NCBI GenBank assembly: GCA_947259005.1
Contig: CAMYKP010000006.1
Location: 186,001 to 250,000 of the forward strand
Reading direction: 5' to 3'
DNA: 64,000 nt
Source: an uncultured Parasphingopyxis sp.
Lineage (GTDB): Bacteria > Pseudomonadota > Alphaproteobacteria > Sphingomonadales > Sphingomonadaceae
Shown here one piece after another: positions 28,661 to 39,088 of the stretch. Made by a program: the position numbers and the translations under genes. Each line of letters begins with the position of its first letter. Position 1 is the stretch's first letter. The notes under the pieces were generated by a model. It saw only the letters and a list, made by a program, of their open reading frames with translations, did no database searches and was not told the DNA's origin.

Positions 28661-30832
28661 ATGGACGAATATAATCCTGACCATATTACCGAAGACTTCT
28701 CGCACGAAGTCGAAGTGGAGCCGGGTACGGAGCACCGCTATTTCAACCGCGAGTTGAGCTGGCTCGGTTTCAACGAACGCGTGCTGGAAGAAGCGCGAAA
28801 CGAAGCGCACCCGCTGCTGGAGCGCCTGCGGTTTCTGTCGATTTCGGGAAATAACCTCGACGAATTTTTCATGGTGCGCGTCGCGGGTCTCAAGGGCCAG
28901 CAACTGCTCGGTGTGGAAATGCGATCGGCGGACGGGATGACACCAAGCCAGCAGCTTGCCGCCGTTTCAGAACGCGCCAACGCCTTGATGGATGAGCAAC
29001 AGGAAGTCTGGACCGAACTGCGCGCTGCGCTTGCTGACGCGGAAATTTTCGTCCTTTCAGACAGCGAAATTGTCGGAGAGACGGAAACTTGGCTGTCGAA
29101 GCATTTCCATAGTCATATCTTCCCGGTCCTGACGCCGCAGGCGCTGGATCCTGCACACCCGTTTCCGTTTATTCCGAACAAGGGCTTCAGCCTTGTGTTC
29201 GATCTTGAGCGTGAGAGCGATGGCGCGCCGATCCGCGAACTGTTGATGGTTCCCACCACATTGCCACGCTTCGTCCGCCTGCCGGGCGACGTCGCGCGCT
29301 ATGTCGCGATGGAAACGATAATCCGGCGTTTCACCAACATCATGTTCCCCGGATATATCGTGAAGGGCCGCGGTGCTTTCCGGATTATTCGCGACAGCGA
29401 TATCGAGGTCGAGGAAGAAGCCGAGGATCTTGTCCGCTATTTCCGGAGCGCGATCAAACGTCGCCGCCGGGGCAGGGTTATCCGCCTGAAACTTGAGGCG
29501 GATATACCCGACGACATGGAAGAAGTGATCCGCCGCGAAATGGGCGGCGATGATGGTCTGGTGGTCGAAAGCAGCGGATTTCTGGGCGTTGCGGATCTGG
29601 AACAGCTGGTCGACGAAGACCGGCCCGACCTCAAATTCCCGCCTTTCAGCCCGCGCTTCCCCGAGCGCATCCGTGAACATGGCGGCGATTGCTTCGCGGC
29701 GATCAAGACCAAGGATATCGTCGTCCATCACCCTTATGAATCGTTCGACGTCGTCGTCGCATTGCTCAAACAGGCGGCCGACGATCCCGATGTGGTCGCC
29801 ATCAAGCAGACGTTATACCGCGCGGGCAAGCAGTCGGCGGTCATCCGCGCGCTGATCGATGCTGCGGAAGCAGGCAAGTCGGTTACTGCGGTGGTAGAAC
29901 TCAAGGCGCGATTTGATGAGGAGCAGAACCTGCTCTGGGCCAACGCGCTGGAACGCGCCGGGGTGCAAGTCGTCTATGGTTTCATCGAGTGGAAGACCCA
30001 TGCCAAGGTGACGATGGTCGTTCGCAAGGAAGAGGACGGGTATCGCACCTACTGCCATTTCGGTACGGGCAATTATCATCCCGTTACCGCCAAGATTTAC
30101 ACAGACCTCAGTTTCTTTACCGCCGATCCGCGTGCCGGCCGCGATGCCGCCCAGCTGTTCAATTACATCACCGGCTATGTGCAGCCGAAAAATCTTGAGC
30201 TGATCTCCATGTCACCGCGCGACATGCGCAATGACCTTGTCGCGCTGATCGATGCCGAAATCGCCAATGTGCGGGCCGGGAAGGACGGCGCCATATGGAC
30301 GAAGATGAATTCGCTCGTCGATCCGGCGATCATCGAAAAACTCTATGAGGCGAGCAATGCCGGTGTAGAAATTGACTTGGTCATTCGCGGAATTTGCTGC
30401 CTGAAACCCGGAATTCCCGGAATGTCCGAGAATATCCGCGTCCGGTCCGTTATCGGGCGTTTTCTGGAGCATAGCCGCATTGCCTGTTTCGGAAACGGGG
30501 CAGCTCTGCCGAACAAGAAAGCCACTGTGCTGATCAGCTCTGCAGACTGGATGCCGCGTAACTTCGATCGGCGGGTCGAGTATATGATGCCGATTCAGAA
30601 TCCGACGGTTCATGCCCAGATCCTCGACCAGGTCATGGTCGCCAACCTGATCGACAATGAACAAAGCTGGGTACTCAATCCCGATGGGAGCTATGACCGG
30701 GTCAAGCCCGAAGGCCGTCCTTTCAACCTGCATCGCTATTTCATGACCAACCCTTCGCTGTCAGGCCGTGGCGCGGCACTCAGCGAGCAGGGGTCCATGC
30801 CCAAGAAACTGCACGTAAAACGGCGTGGATAA
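28661..30832 (+). CDS. ppk1: Polyphosphate kinase 1
   Basis: The 723-residue enzyme polymerises the gamma phosphate of ATP into inorganic polyphosphate and can run in reverse. The N-terminal [18 protein letters not shown] is typical. The autophosphorylated His is His447 in [11 protein letters not shown], and [21 protein letters not shown] and [10 protein letters not shown] complete the active site. A second conserved His lies in the later PLD-like half. It lies between hdaA and ppx, probably one transcript. Confidence 0.98.
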   Translation: MDEYNPDHITEDFSHEVEVEPGTEHRYFNRELSWLGFNERVLEEARNEAHPLLERLRFLSISGNNLDEFFMVRVAGLKGQQLLGVEMRSADGMTPSQQLAAVSERANALMDEQQEVWTELRAALADAEIFVLSDSEIVGETETWLSKHFHSHIFPVLTPQALDPAHPFPFIPNKGFSLVFDLERESDGAPIRELLMVPTTLPRFVRLPGDVARYVAMETIIRRFTNIMFPGYIVKGRGAFRIIRDSDIEVEEEAEDLVRYFRSAIKRRRRGRVIRLKLEADIPDDMEEVIRREMGGDDGLVVESSGFLGVADLEQLVDEDRPDLKFPPFSPRFPERIREHGGDCFAAIKTKDIVVHHPYESFDVVVALLKQAADDPDVVAIKQTLYRAGKQSAVIRALIDAAEAGKSVTAVVELKARFDEEQNLLWANALERAGVQVVYGFIEWKTHAKVTMVVRKEEDGYRTYCHFGTGNYHPVTAKIYTDLSFFTADPRAGRDAAQLFNYITGYVQPKNLELISMSPRDMRNDLVALIDAEIANVRAGKDGAIWTKMNSLVDPAIIEKLYEASNAGVEIDLVIRGICCLKPGIPGMSENIRVRSVIGRFLEHSRIACFGNGAALPNKKATVLISSADWMPRNFDRRVEYMMPIQNPTVHAQILDQVMVANLIDNEQSWVLNPDGSYDRVKPEGRPFNLHRYFMTNPSLSGRGAALSEQGSMPKKLHVKRRG

Positions 30833-30872
30833 GCTGCTTTCCCGGCCTCCCGGAAGGGGGTAGGGGTTTGAG

Positions 30873-32384
30873 GTGATGGCTGTACTTTCACTTTTCCGCT
30901 CGGAAGAGGACATTCCCGCTCCGCAAGAGGGGCGCACGGCCGTTATCGATATCGGCTCCAATTCGATTCGCCTCGTAGTTTTTGACGGTCATGGCCGGCT
31001 ACCCGCTTTCCTGTTCAACGAGAAGGTGATGGTCGGTCTGGGCGGACGCCGCGATGAAGATGGTGCGCTGCATGATGACGCCATTGCCGATGCAATGGAA
31101 ATCCTGCGCCGCTTTCGTTCGCTATGCAGCGCGATGAACGTTACCGATCTGCGTACTGTCGCAACCGCTGCCGTGCGTGAAGCGCGCAACGGTCCCGAGT
31201 TGATCGCTCAACTCGAGGAGATAGGCCTACCGGTCCGCCTTTTGTCGGGTGAGGATGAAGCCAAACTGGCGGCGATGGGTGTTCTTTCCGCAATTCCGGA
31301 AGCCGAGGGGCTGGTCGGCGATCTGGGCGGTGGCAGCTTGGAACTGGCGCGGATCGCGGATGGCGAGGTAAAGGAATGCGTATCCTTTCCCCTTGGGGTG
31401 CTACGGATTGCCGAACTACGGAAATCGGGAAAGAAAGGGGCTCTGAAAAGGGTCGTCGCCAAGGCCCTCAAATCGGCAGACTGGATCCGGCAATGCGAGG
31501 GCCAACCCTTCTATCTTGTCGGTGGATCCTGGCGCGCACTGGCCAGGGTCGACATGCATCGGACCAAGTTTCCACTGCCGATCGTCCATCACTATGTCAT
31601 GAAGCCCGACCGGCCCGCCGCTCTGGTCCGGCTGCTCGCGCGGATCGAGCCATCGAAACTGTCGGTAGTTCCCTCGCTGGCATCCCAACGCATCCCGAAC
31701 CTGCCGGACGGTGCAGCCATCCTTTCCCAGCTGGTGAAACAGGCCAATCTCGGCGATCTCGTCGTATCGGCTTATGGATTGCGTGAAGGGCTGCTCTACG
31801 AGCGTCTGGACGAGGAAACCCGAAAGCTTGATCCGCTGATCGCGGCGACGCGGGAAGAGGGGGAACGGCAAGGTCGGTTTCCCGAACATGGCGATCTGCT
31901 CAATCGCTGGATTGCCCCGCTCTTCTTGGAGGAATCGGATACCGACAAACGTATCCGGCTCGCAGCCTGTTTGCTGGCAGATACAGGGTGGCGCGCCCAT
32001 CCCGAATTTCGCGCGGAACGCGGCCTTGAAATGGCGCTGCACGGTAATTGGGTCGGCATTGAGAGTAATGGCCGAGGCAAGTTGGCCCAGGCGCTTTTTA
32101 CCAATTTCGGTGGCGGTGTCGGGGTGGTCGACGAACTGGTCAATCTATGCAGTGAAGCGGAACTCAAACAGGCGTCGCGCTGGGGGTTGGCGATGCGCTT
32201 TGGACAGCGCCTGAGCGGCGGTGTTGCCGGCCCGCTCGAACTCAGCAATGTTTCCGTCGAAGACGACAAGCTGGTCCTCTCGCTCGATAAGGGCGATGCC
32301 GAACTGTACAGCCAGCCGGTGGCGAAACGGCACAGGCAGCTGGCAGACGCTTTCGATAAAGATGCGGAAATGCGGCTGCTTTAA
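30873..32384 (+). CDS. ppx: Exopolyphosphatase / GppA phosphatase
   Basis: The 503-residue protein of the actin-like ATPase fold has the two phosphate loops DIGSNSIRLVVFD (about 27-39) and DLGGGSLELA. It degrades polyphosphate from the end, or pppGpp, or both. The C-terminal half has an HD-like helical region. The start is GTG at 30873 or ATG at 30876. Pairing with ppk1 gives a make-and-break set for polyphosphate. Confidence 0.95.
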   Translation: MMAVLSLFRSEEDIPAPQEGRTAVIDIGSNSIRLVVFDGHGRLPAFLFNEKVMVGLGGRRDEDGALHDDAIADAMEILRRFRSLCSAMNVTDLRTVATAAVREARNGPELIAQLEEIGLPVRLLSGEDEAKLAAMGVLSAIPEAEGLVGDLGGGSLELARIADGEVKECVSFPLGVLRIAELRKSGKKGALKRVVAKALKSADWIRQCEGQPFYLVGGSWRALARVDMHRTKFPLPIVHHYVMKPDRPAALVRLLARIEPSKLSVVPSLASQRIPNLPDGAAILSQLVKQANLGDLVVSAYGLREGLLYERLDEETRKLDPLIAATREEGERQGRFPEHGDLLNRWIAPLFLEESDTDKRIRLAACLLADTGWRAHPEFRAERGLEMALHGNWVGIESNGRGKLAQALFTNFGGGVGVVDELVNLCSEAELKQASRWGLAMRFGQRLSGGVAGPLELSNVSVEDDKLVLSLDKGDAELYSQPVAKRHRQLADAFDKDAEMRLL

Positions 32385-32390
32385 GCCGTG

Positions 32391-32687
32391 CTAGCCGCAG
32401 CGAATGGCCGTAACGGTCGAGTTGTCGTCATATTCAATATTGAGCCGGGTAGGGCGGTAATCCATCGTCACCGCGCTGCCTTCCGGAATCCAGCGAAGTT
32501 CCCGGGCTCCTGTTACCTGCATCGCCGTGGATGCGAGATTCTGTGTCGCAGTCTCGCCAACAAGATGCTGGGCTGCAGTAGCATTGCACGGTCCGGCTCC
32601 CGAGGCGGGTGGTATGGCAGAAGATGTAACGCACCCTGCAATGGTCACCGCCAAGCCGAGAACAATCGGGATTTGCGCTCTACTCAT
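32391..32687 (-). CDS. Lipoprotein with peptidase inhibitor I78-like domain
   Basis: The 98-residue product has a lipoprotein signal with lipobox IAGC (Cys19). A compact domain follows, with PCNATAAQHLVGE and the end VTMDYRPTRLNIEYD...IRCG, the pattern of I78 (eglin-like) inhibitor proteins. The two Cys outside the lipobox could form a disulfide. Inhibition of periplasmic proteases is inferred from the family. It overlaps the end of rnd by 8 nt and is probably co-transcribed. It is convergent to ppx, 6 nt apart. Confidence 0.85.
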   Translation of the reverse strand: MSRAQIPIVLGLAVTIAGCVTSSAIPPASGAGPCNATAAQHLVGETATQNLASTAMQVTGARELRWIPEGSAVTMDYRPTRLNIEYDDNSTVTAIRCG

Positions 32688-33891
32688 TGGCAGCCTCTTC
32701 CGTTTGGGATATCTCGGTTTCCGATATTTCCGTATGGGTGACTTTCAGCTTCCCATCCCGAACGGCGAAGGCAACACGTCCTTCCACGAGATTAAGGGCA
32801 TCCTGGCCAAACTCTTCGAAACGCCAGCCCGCCAATATTCCCAAATCCTCCCGTTCGCCCGCCGCCAATTGTTCAAGCTCGTTCGCCTTGGCAACCAGAC
32901 GTGAAGCCACGCCGATTTCACGCGCCCGGATTTTCAGGAGAAGCTTGAGCAGGTCCGCAACCAGCGCACCTTCTTTCCCAAGCCCCGGCTTGCGGCTCTT
33001 GCGTGCCGGCAACTCGTCCTCGGGCAACGCTTCTGCATTGGCGATCACATCCATCAGGCGGGCTCCGATATCGTTTCCGGCCCAGCTAGAAGGAAGCCCG
33101 CGAATTTTTCCGAGGGATTGCTGGTTTTTTGGCGGGTGAGAGGCAATATCCGCGAGCGTTTCGTCACGAAGCAGGCGGCCGCGTGGTAGGTTCTTGTCCT
33201 GCGCCTCGCGCTCTCGCCAGGCCGCGATCGCTTTGAGGCGGCCGAGCACATCGGCTTTCCGGCTTTGAATGCGGATACGCTTCCAAGACAGCTCCGGAAC
33301 ATTCTCATAGTTTGCCGGGTCGGCGAGCCGTTCCATCTCAGCGTTGATCCATTCGCCCCGGCCCGTATCGCGAAGGCGATCGAGCATTTTCGGGAATAAT
33401 TTCGCGAGATGGGTAACATCGCCAACCGCATAATCGAGCTGACGCTTGTCGAGGGGACGGCGGGCCCAGTCGGTGAACCGTGCCCCTTTGTCGAGCGTAT
33501 GACCGAGCAGCGCATCGACGAGATTGGAATATCCGATCTGCTCGCCAAGCCCGAGCGCCATAGCGGCGATCTGCGTGTCGAAGATGGGATGGGGTGTCTT
33601 GCCTGTCAGATTGTAGACAATCTCGACATCCTGGCCGCCGGCATGAAAGACTTTTAGCACATCCTCATTATTGACCAACAGGTCGAGCAAGGGTGACATG
33701 TCGATTCCGTCCGCCTTGGGATCGACTGCCGCAGCCTCTTCAGCATCGCCTATCTGGATCAGGCACAAGTCGGGCCAATAGGTGCTCTCGCGCATGAATT
33801 CGGTATCGACCGCAACGAAGCTGGACTTCGCAAGGCGAGTGCACAGATCGGCTAAGGTAGCGCTATCTTCGATCAGCGGATGGATTTTCAT
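32680..33891 (-). CDS. rnd: Ribonuclease D
   Basis: The 403-residue 3'-to-5' exoribonuclease matures tRNA 3' ends. The DEDD exonuclease motifs are DTEFMRE (Asp29, Glu31), FHAGGQDVEIVYNLTG and DYAVGDVTHL. An HRDC domain follows (about 205-290; REREAQDKNLPRGRLLRDE). It is followed at overlap by the I78-like lipoprotein, an unexpected partner. Confidence 0.96.
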   Translation of the reverse strand: MKIHPLIEDSATLADLCTRLAKSSFVAVDTEFMRESTYWPDLCLIQIGDAEEAAAVDPKADGIDMSPLLDLLVNNEDVLKVFHAGGQDVEIVYNLTGKTPHPIFDTQIAAMALGLGEQIGYSNLVDALLGHTLDKGARFTDWARRPLDKRQLDYAVGDVTHLAKLFPKMLDRLRDTGRGEWINAEMERLADPANYENVPELSWKRIRIQSRKADVLGRLKAIAAWREREAQDKNLPRGRLLRDETLADIASHPPKNQQSLGKIRGLPSSWAGNDIGARLMDVIANAEALPEDELPARKSRKPGLGKEGALVADLLKLLLKIRAREIGVASRLVAKANELEQLAAGEREDLGILAGWRFEEFGQDALNLVEGRVAFAVRDGKLKVTHTEISETEISQTEEAANE

Positions 33892-33966
33892 GCCGAAACC
33901 ATAGGCTCACGGACGAGCCACGCCACTGGAGCGCGCTGCAATCTTGTGGAAAGCTGCCAGTTTTGC

Positions 33967-34461
33967 CTATCCAGACGTGGTTTGGGCCGTATCGCATTGA
34001 TCGGATTCACGGGCCAGTTCCGTCGCAAAGGCCATGAAATCGTCAGCATCCCGTCCGCGCTGGCGAATCACGCGATCCACCCCATCGATATCGGCCATGA
34101 CTTCGTCCCGCGATTTTCCGATTTCAGTATCCATCGCAAGTTGCTCGGCCTGCTGCGCGAAAGTGCGGGCCTCGGCCATATTCTGTTCTGCATTTGCGCG
34201 CGCCTGAGCCGCCTGTTCCGGATTGCTGTCTTCATCGGTGGAAGCAATGACATTGAAGACATTGGCGACATTCATTGCAGTCGCCGCGCATCCTACCGCT
34301 TCGTCATACTGGGATTGCACTGAAGGCGTGTTTTCCGCAGCCCGCGCTGCTTCCCGGCCCGCTTCGATTTGCGCTATTTCTTCCTCTGCCGACGGATTGT
34401 CGGAACAGGCGACGAGGGTTAGTGCTCCGATCACGCAAACGGTTATGCCAAACATCTTCAT
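33967..34461 (-). CDS. Lipoprotein of unknown function
   Basis: The 164-residue product starts MKMFGITVCV with a lipobox LVAC (Cys19). A Glu/Ala-rich helical region (about 25-120) suggests a coiled coil, and the C-terminal part is acidic. I start it at 34461 since GGAG lies 6 nt upstream; the longer frame adds 24 residues without sense. No family recognised. The 75 nt to rnd and 130 nt to aspS hold no other gene that I can see. Confidence 0.72.
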   Translation of the reverse strand: MKMFGITVCVIGALTLVACSDNPSAEEEIAQIEAGREAARAAENTPSVQSQYDEAVGCAATAMNVANVFNVIASTDEDSNPEQAAQARANAEQNMAEARTFAQQAEQLAMDTEIGKSRDEVMADIDGVDRVIRQRGRDADDFMAFATELARESDQCDTAQTTSG

Positions 34462-34591
34462 GATATTCTCCGAAAAGTTTCCAGAAACGCGACCGATCCT
34501 GCACTTTCTCGCCATTGGATACCGTGGAGTCAAATACAGCGGCAGGATTTCGCCGCTTGCCCGTCCAAACTAATCCGCTATTGAGCCGCGC

Positions 34592-36388
34592 ATGACCATG
34601 CACACATATCGCACCCATAATTGTTCCGAACTCCGCACCCATAATGTCGGCGAGGAAGTCCGCCTTTCCGGCTGGGTTCATCGCAAACGGGATCATGGCG
34701 ATCTTGTTTTTGTCGATTTGCGTGACAATTTCGGGATTACCCAGATCGTCACGGAAGTTGATGGCCCCGCCTTTGCAACGCTGGAGCGGTTGCGCGCTGA
34801 ATCCGTGATTACGGTGACGGGCAAGGTCGTCGCGCGTTCGGCTGACCTTATCAATGCCAAGCTCGATACCGGTGAGATTGAGATTCGCGCGACATTTGTC
34901 GACGTGCAGTCCGCCGCCGAAGAGCTTCCGATGCCGGTAGCAGGGGAAGCCGATTATCCCGAAGATATCCGGCTGAAATATCGCTATCTCGATCTGCGCC
35001 GCGAGAGCATGCACAAGAACATTCTCCTCCGGTCCGAGGTCATTGCTTCGATCCGCAAGCGCATGATCGACCAGAATTTTACCGAATTTCAAACGCCGAT
35101 CCTGACCGCGTCCTCGCCCGAAGGCGCGCGTGACTATCTCGTGCCGTCACGCGTCCATCCCGGTAAATTCTACGCGCTGCCCCAGGCCCCGCAGATGTTC
35201 AAACAGCTGATCATGGTTGCCGGATTCGATCGGTATTTCCAGATCGCGCCCTGTTTCCGGGATGAGGATGCCCGCGCCGACCGTTCTCCGGGTGAGTTCT
35301 ACCAGCTCGATTTCGAGATGAGCTTCGTCACGCAGGAAGACGTGTTCCAAGCGATCGAACCCGTACTGTGCGGCGTATTCCAGGAATTCGCCGATTGGGA
35401 CGGAAAGGGCCGTAAGGTCGACCCCGAATTCGTACGCATCCCCTATGCCGATGCCATGCTCAAATATGGTTCGGACAAACCCGATCTGCGCAACCCCATC
35501 GAAATTGTTGATGTCAGCAGCCATTTTGAAGGTTCGGATTTCGGCCTGTTCGCCAGTATCGTCGGTTCAGGCGGCATTGTGCGCGCCATTCCTGCGCCGA
35601 AAACCGGTGACCGCGGTCGCCGCTGGTTCGACAGCATGAACGACTGGGCACGAGGTGAAGGCTTTGCCGGGCTTGGCTATATCAATCGCAAGGAAGGGGC
35701 ACCATCCGGCCCGATTGCCAAAAACCATGGCGAGGAAAAGACAGCCAAATTGCTGGAAGAACTGGGTCTTGGCGACAATGACAGCGTGTTCTTCGCGGCA
35801 GGCAAGCCAACCGATGCGGTTCGCCTTGCCGGCGGCGCGCGGACGCGTCTCGGCGAAGAACTGGGGCTGATCGACGAGAACGCGTTCAAATTCTGCTGGA
35901 TCGTCGATTTCCCGATGTACGAATATGACGAAGAGCAGAAGAAGATCGATTTCAGCCACAACCCTTTCTCTATGCCGCAAGGCGAGATGGAAGCGCTGGA
36001 AACCATGGATCCGCTCGACATTCTCGCCTGGCAATATGACATTGTCTGCAACGGTGTGGAGCTTTCATCAGGCGCAATCCGGAACCACCGGCCCGACATC
36101 ATGTACAAGGCATTCGAAATCGCCGGATACAGCCAGGCCGATGTCGACGAAAATTTCTCCGGCATGATCAACGCCTTCAAATTCGGCGCACCGCCCCATG
36201 GCGGCTCCGCTCCCGGTATCGATCGCATCGTCATGCTCCTCGCGGGCGAACCCAATATCCGCGAAGTCGTGCTGTTCCCGATGAACCAGCGCGCCGAGGA
36301 TCTGATGATGAGCGCGCCGAGCGAAGTCAGCGCGAAGCAACTCCGCGAGCTCAGTTTGCGTGTCGTCGAGCCTCCGAAAGAGGGATGA
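34592..36388 (+). CDS. aspS: Aspartyl-tRNA synthetase
   Basis: The 598-residue class II synthetase has an N-terminal OB anticodon-binding domain ([23 protein letters not shown]). Motif 2 is in [19 protein letters not shown], the bacterial GAD insertion lies in the middle, and motif 3 is [14 protein letters not shown]. Alphaproteobacterial AspRS is often non-discriminating and also charges tRNA-Asn when GatCAB is present; this cannot be settled here. The start is ATG at 34592, or 6 nt later. Confidence 0.98.
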   Translation: MTMHTYRTHNCSELRTHNVGEEVRLSGWVHRKRDHGDLVFVDLRDNFGITQIVTEVDGPAFATLERLRAESVITVTGKVVARSADLINAKLDTGEIEIRATFVDVQSAAEELPMPVAGEADYPEDIRLKYRYLDLRRESMHKNILLRSEVIASIRKRMIDQNFTEFQTPILTASSPEGARDYLVPSRVHPGKFYALPQAPQMFKQLIMVAGFDRYFQIAPCFRDEDARADRSPGEFYQLDFEMSFVTQEDVFQAIEPVLCGVFQEFADWDGKGRKVDPEFVRIPYADAMLKYGSDKPDLRNPIEIVDVSSHFEGSDFGLFASIVGSGGIVRAIPAPKTGDRGRRWFDSMNDWARGEGFAGLGYINRKEGAPSGPIAKNHGEEKTAKLLEELGLGDNDSVFFAAGKPTDAVRLAGGARTRLGEELGLIDENAFKFCWIVDFPMYEYDEEQKKIDFSHNPFSMPQGEMEALETMDPLDILAWQYDIVCNGVELSSGAIRNHRPDIMYKAFEIAGYSQADVDENFSGMINAFKFGAPPHGGSAPGIDRIVMLLAGEPNIREVVLFPMNQRAEDLMMSAPSEVSAKQLRELSLRVVEPPKEG

Positions 36389-37263
36389 TCGGGCCCACGG
36401 AACACTATTACGGCGACGGCGAGTCCCGGCTTTGTTATTTCGAATGGGGCGATCCTGACGGACAGGTTATCCTGCTGCTGCATGCCACGGGCTTCCACGC
36501 GCGCTGCTGGGACCGGGTCGTTGAGGCGCTTCCAGCCGGATATCGCATTATAGCAGTCGACCATCTCGGCCATGGCCGCAGTTCGAAACCCAAGTCTCTC
36601 GCGGACTGGACCAAGGCCGTTCCACCGCTTATCGAGCTCGTAAACGGCCTTGACCTGCAAGACATCATCGGGGTTGGCCATTCCATGGGCGGGCATTGCC
36701 TTGTCCAGATGGCGAGCACCATTGGCCAGCGATTTGAACGGCTTGTTCTCATTGATCCGGTCATCATGGACCCGACATACTATTCTGGATCGGTGCGTGC
36801 CGATGAAGTCGATATTTCGGCTCATCCCGTATCCCGACGCCGCCCGATCTGGGAATCGCCGGAAACGATGTTCGACCGGCTCAAGGATCATCCATCCTAC
36901 GCCATCTGGCAGCCGGATGTGCTGATGGATTATTGCCGCTACGGGCTTTTGCCCGTGCCTGACGATGGTGGATTTGAACTGGCATGCCGGCCTGCACTGG
37001 AAGCCTCGATCTATCTGGGGTCCATGATTTCCGATCCCTATCCCGCAGTTTTCAGGGTCTCAAATCCGGTCACAATCCTGCGCGCTCCAACCGGATTTCG
37101 GGAAAATCCGATGGACTTTACCCTGTCGCCGACATGGCCGGAACTCGTAAATGCTTTTTCCGATGCCAGAGATATCTATGTCTCTGACCTCACGCATTTC
37201 ATGCCGATGCAGGCTCCAGGGCGTATCGCGGAATACATCGTGGATAATCCGAAAGCAGCCTGA
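36385..37263 (+). CDS. Alpha/beta hydrolase
   Basis: The 292-residue protein has the alpha/beta hydrolase fold: oxyanion loop LLHATGFH (31-38), LGHGRSS after strand 4, and nucleophile elbow GHSMGG with Ser100. A late His271 is in DLTHFMP. A catalytic acid is likely near VTILRAPTG. No signal peptide. Substrate unknown. It overlaps aspS by 4 nt, so it is probably co-transcribed with it. Confidence 0.9.
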   Translation: MIGPTEHYYGDGESRLCYFEWGDPDGQVILLLHATGFHARCWDRVVEALPAGYRIIAVDHLGHGRSSKPKSLADWTKAVPPLIELVNGLDLQDIIGVGHSMGGHCLVQMASTIGQRFERLVLIDPVIMDPTYYSGSVRADEVDISAHPVSRRRPIWESPETMFDRLKDHPSYAIWQPDVLMDYCRYGLLPVPDDGGFELACRPALEASIYLGSMISDPYPAVFRVSNPVTILRAPTGFRENPMDFTLSPTWPELVNAFSDARDIYVSDLTHFMPMQAPGRIAEYIVDNPKAA

Positions 37264-37319
37264 CAGAATAAAAGGTTAACCGACTGGAAGTGCGGCGTGG
37301 TGCCGCTTAGTGATAGCCC

Positions 37320-38105
37320 ATGACTATAAATCTCACAGACTTTGAAAGCGGTGCCAAGTTCGATGGCGATTATGGTGATGCGCTGATTGAACTGCAGGAA
37401 CGGCTTGGCCGCGTCCAGGCGGCCTATATTGCGAATGCCAAGCGAGCGGTGATTGCCATTGAAGGCTGGGACGCGTCAGGCAAGGGCGGCACGATCCGGC
37501 GGATGACGAGCCGCTGGGATCCGCGGTTTTTCGAAGTCTGGCCCATCGGCGCCCCGACTGCCGAAGCAAAGGCCCGCCATTTCCTCTGGAGGTTCTGGAA
37601 CAAATTACCGGGGAATCGTGAGATCAACGTGTTCGACCGCACCTGGTATGGCCGCGTCCTTGTCGAGCGTGTCGAGGGTTATTGCTCGGAAACCGACTGG
37701 CGACGCGGATATGACGAAATCAACGAGTTCGAAGCGCAGCAGCGCGACAGCGGAACCCCGATCATCAAGCTTTTCATGCATGTCACGCAAGAGGAACAGG
37801 ACGAGCGCTTCCGCAAGCGTCTCAATAATCCGTGGAAACAGTGGAAACTGACCGCCGATGATTTTCGCAATCGCGAGCGACGCAGCGACTATCTGGAAGC
37901 GATCAACGACATGTTCACCCGCACGGATACACGCTGGGCCCCCTGGCAGGTCATCGATGGCAATAACAAGCGCGCCGCGCGTATCGAAGCCCTGACCCAT
38001 ATTGCCGAGCGGCTGGAAGAAAATGTGTCGATGGAGCCCCCGACACCCGATCAGGCAATTATTGATCTGGCAGCGTCCCATTTGGGGACAGGATCAGGCG
38101 ACTAG
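37320..38105 (+). CDS. ppk2: Polyphosphate kinase 2 family protein
   Basis: The 261-residue protein has the PPK2 fold: Walker A EGWDASGKGG (48-57), Walker B VFDRTWYGR (Asp106), and lid region NPWKQWKLTADDF with FRNRERRSDY. PPK2 enzymes use polyphosphate to phosphorylate nucleotides (GDP, ADP or AMP depending on class). The subclass cannot be assigned from motifs alone. The 56-nt gap upstream contains TTAACC and could hold its promoter. Confidence 0.95.
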   Translation: MTINLTDFESGAKFDGDYGDALIELQERLGRVQAAYIANAKRAVIAIEGWDASGKGGTIRRMTSRWDPRFFEVWPIGAPTAEAKARHFLWRFWNKLPGNREINVFDRTWYGRVLVERVEGYCSETDWRRGYDEINEFEAQQRDSGTPIIKLFMHVTQEEQDERFRKRLNNPWKQWKLTADDFRNRERRSDYLEAINDMFTRTDTRWAPWQVIDGNNKRAARIEALTHIAERLEENVSMEPPTPDQAIIDLAASHLGTGSGD

Positions 38106-38165
38106 CCGGCCACGATTGCGAAATTCGGTCGGAATATGCGATGTTCGCCCAAACAGGAGTCGAAC

Positions 38166-38600
38166 ATGTCGAGCGCAAAACCCGCAATTGCAGCACTAAT
38201 CGGGGCGGGAATACTCGTTTCGGGTTGCACCCATCAAGGCTTTGGCCATGGCGGGTACAATCGCGGATCCGATTATCACGGTTCTTACGGGCATGATTAT
38301 CGCGACGGCAACGGCTATCGCGGCAATCATGAATATGCGGATCGCTATGCGAGTAATTTTACCGGGCCGGGCGCAGACAAGCTCGACCCATGGCTAGCGG
38401 AAACCCGAGAGGGGCAGCAGTTCGTACGCGACAATTATTCGGTCGGTCGGTACGGCGAAATCAGCAATGGCGTCGCCACGAGCGTCAACCAGTTCTTCCG
38501 TCGCTGGGCAGACACCAACCGCGATTACCAGCTCACCGATGCCGAAATCCGCACCGCGCTCGTCCATACGCGCAACGGCTATCGCTACCGCGGCTATTAA
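38166..38600 (+). CDS. Lipoprotein with EF-hand-like loop
   Basis: The 144-residue product has a lipobox VSGC (Cys21). A Gly/Tyr/His-rich low-complexity stretch follows (about 24-60, repeated YHGSYGHDYRDGNGYRG-like units). The C-terminal domain has DTNRDYQLTDAE, which fits an EF-hand loop with Asp at 1, Asn at 3, Asp at 5 and Glu at 12. AGGAG lies 7 nt before the ATG at 38166. A calcium-binding envelope role is inference. It overlaps greB by 4 nt tail to tail. Confidence 0.75.
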   Translation: MSSAKPAIAALIGAGILVSGCTHQGFGHGGYNRGSDYHGSYGHDYRDGNGYRGNHEYADRYASNFTGPGADKLDPWLAETREGQQFVRDNYSVGRYGEISNGVATSVNQFFRRWADTNRDYQLTDAEIRTALVHTRNGYRYRGY

Positions 38601-39088
38601 GCACGCATTTCGGGATAGCTAATCTCGACAATTTCATAGTCCTTGGGACCTGCCGGCAAACGCACAGTGCGGCAATCTCCAATCCCTGCACGTTTCAGTG
38701 CATTGGCCATGGGCGATATCCAGCTGATTCTGCCTGACGAGGCATCGGCTTCATCTTCCCCGACCAGGGTGACGGTGCGCAGCTTTTCCTCTTCGTCGAT
38801 CAGGGTAACGGTCGCGCCAAAATAGACACGATCCTTGTCATGCTGTTCAGCCGGGTCGACGATCTGCGCCGCCTTCATCCGGCGCGACAGGAAGGTGAGC
38901 CTCCGGTCAATCTCCCGCAGTTTTTTGCGGCCATAGATATAATCGCCATTCTCGCTGCGATCGCCATTACCAGCCGCCCAGCTGATAATTTCGACCAGCG
39001 CGGGACGTTCCTTGGAAAACAGCTTCTCATATTCCGCCTTGAGGGCGTCATATCCCGACGGCGTGATGTAATTGACCTTGGCAGCCAT
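38597..39088 (-). CDS. greB: Transcription elongation factor GreB
   Basis: The 163-residue protein rescues backtracked RNA polymerase by stimulating transcript cleavage. The N-terminal coiled coil bears the acidic tip GDRSENGDYIYGRKKLREIDRR, typical of GreB, and the C-terminal FKBP-like domain follows. Its start overlaps the slt stop by one base (TAATG), so the two are coupled. Confidence 0.95.
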   Translation of the reverse strand: MAAKVNYITPSGYDALKAEYEKLFSKERPALVEIISWAAGNGDRSENGDYIYGRKKLREIDRRLTFLSRRMKAAQIVDPAEQHDKDRVYFGATVTLIDEEEKLRTVTLVGEDEADASSGRISWISPMANALKRAGIGDCRTVRLPAGPKDYEIVEISYPEMRA

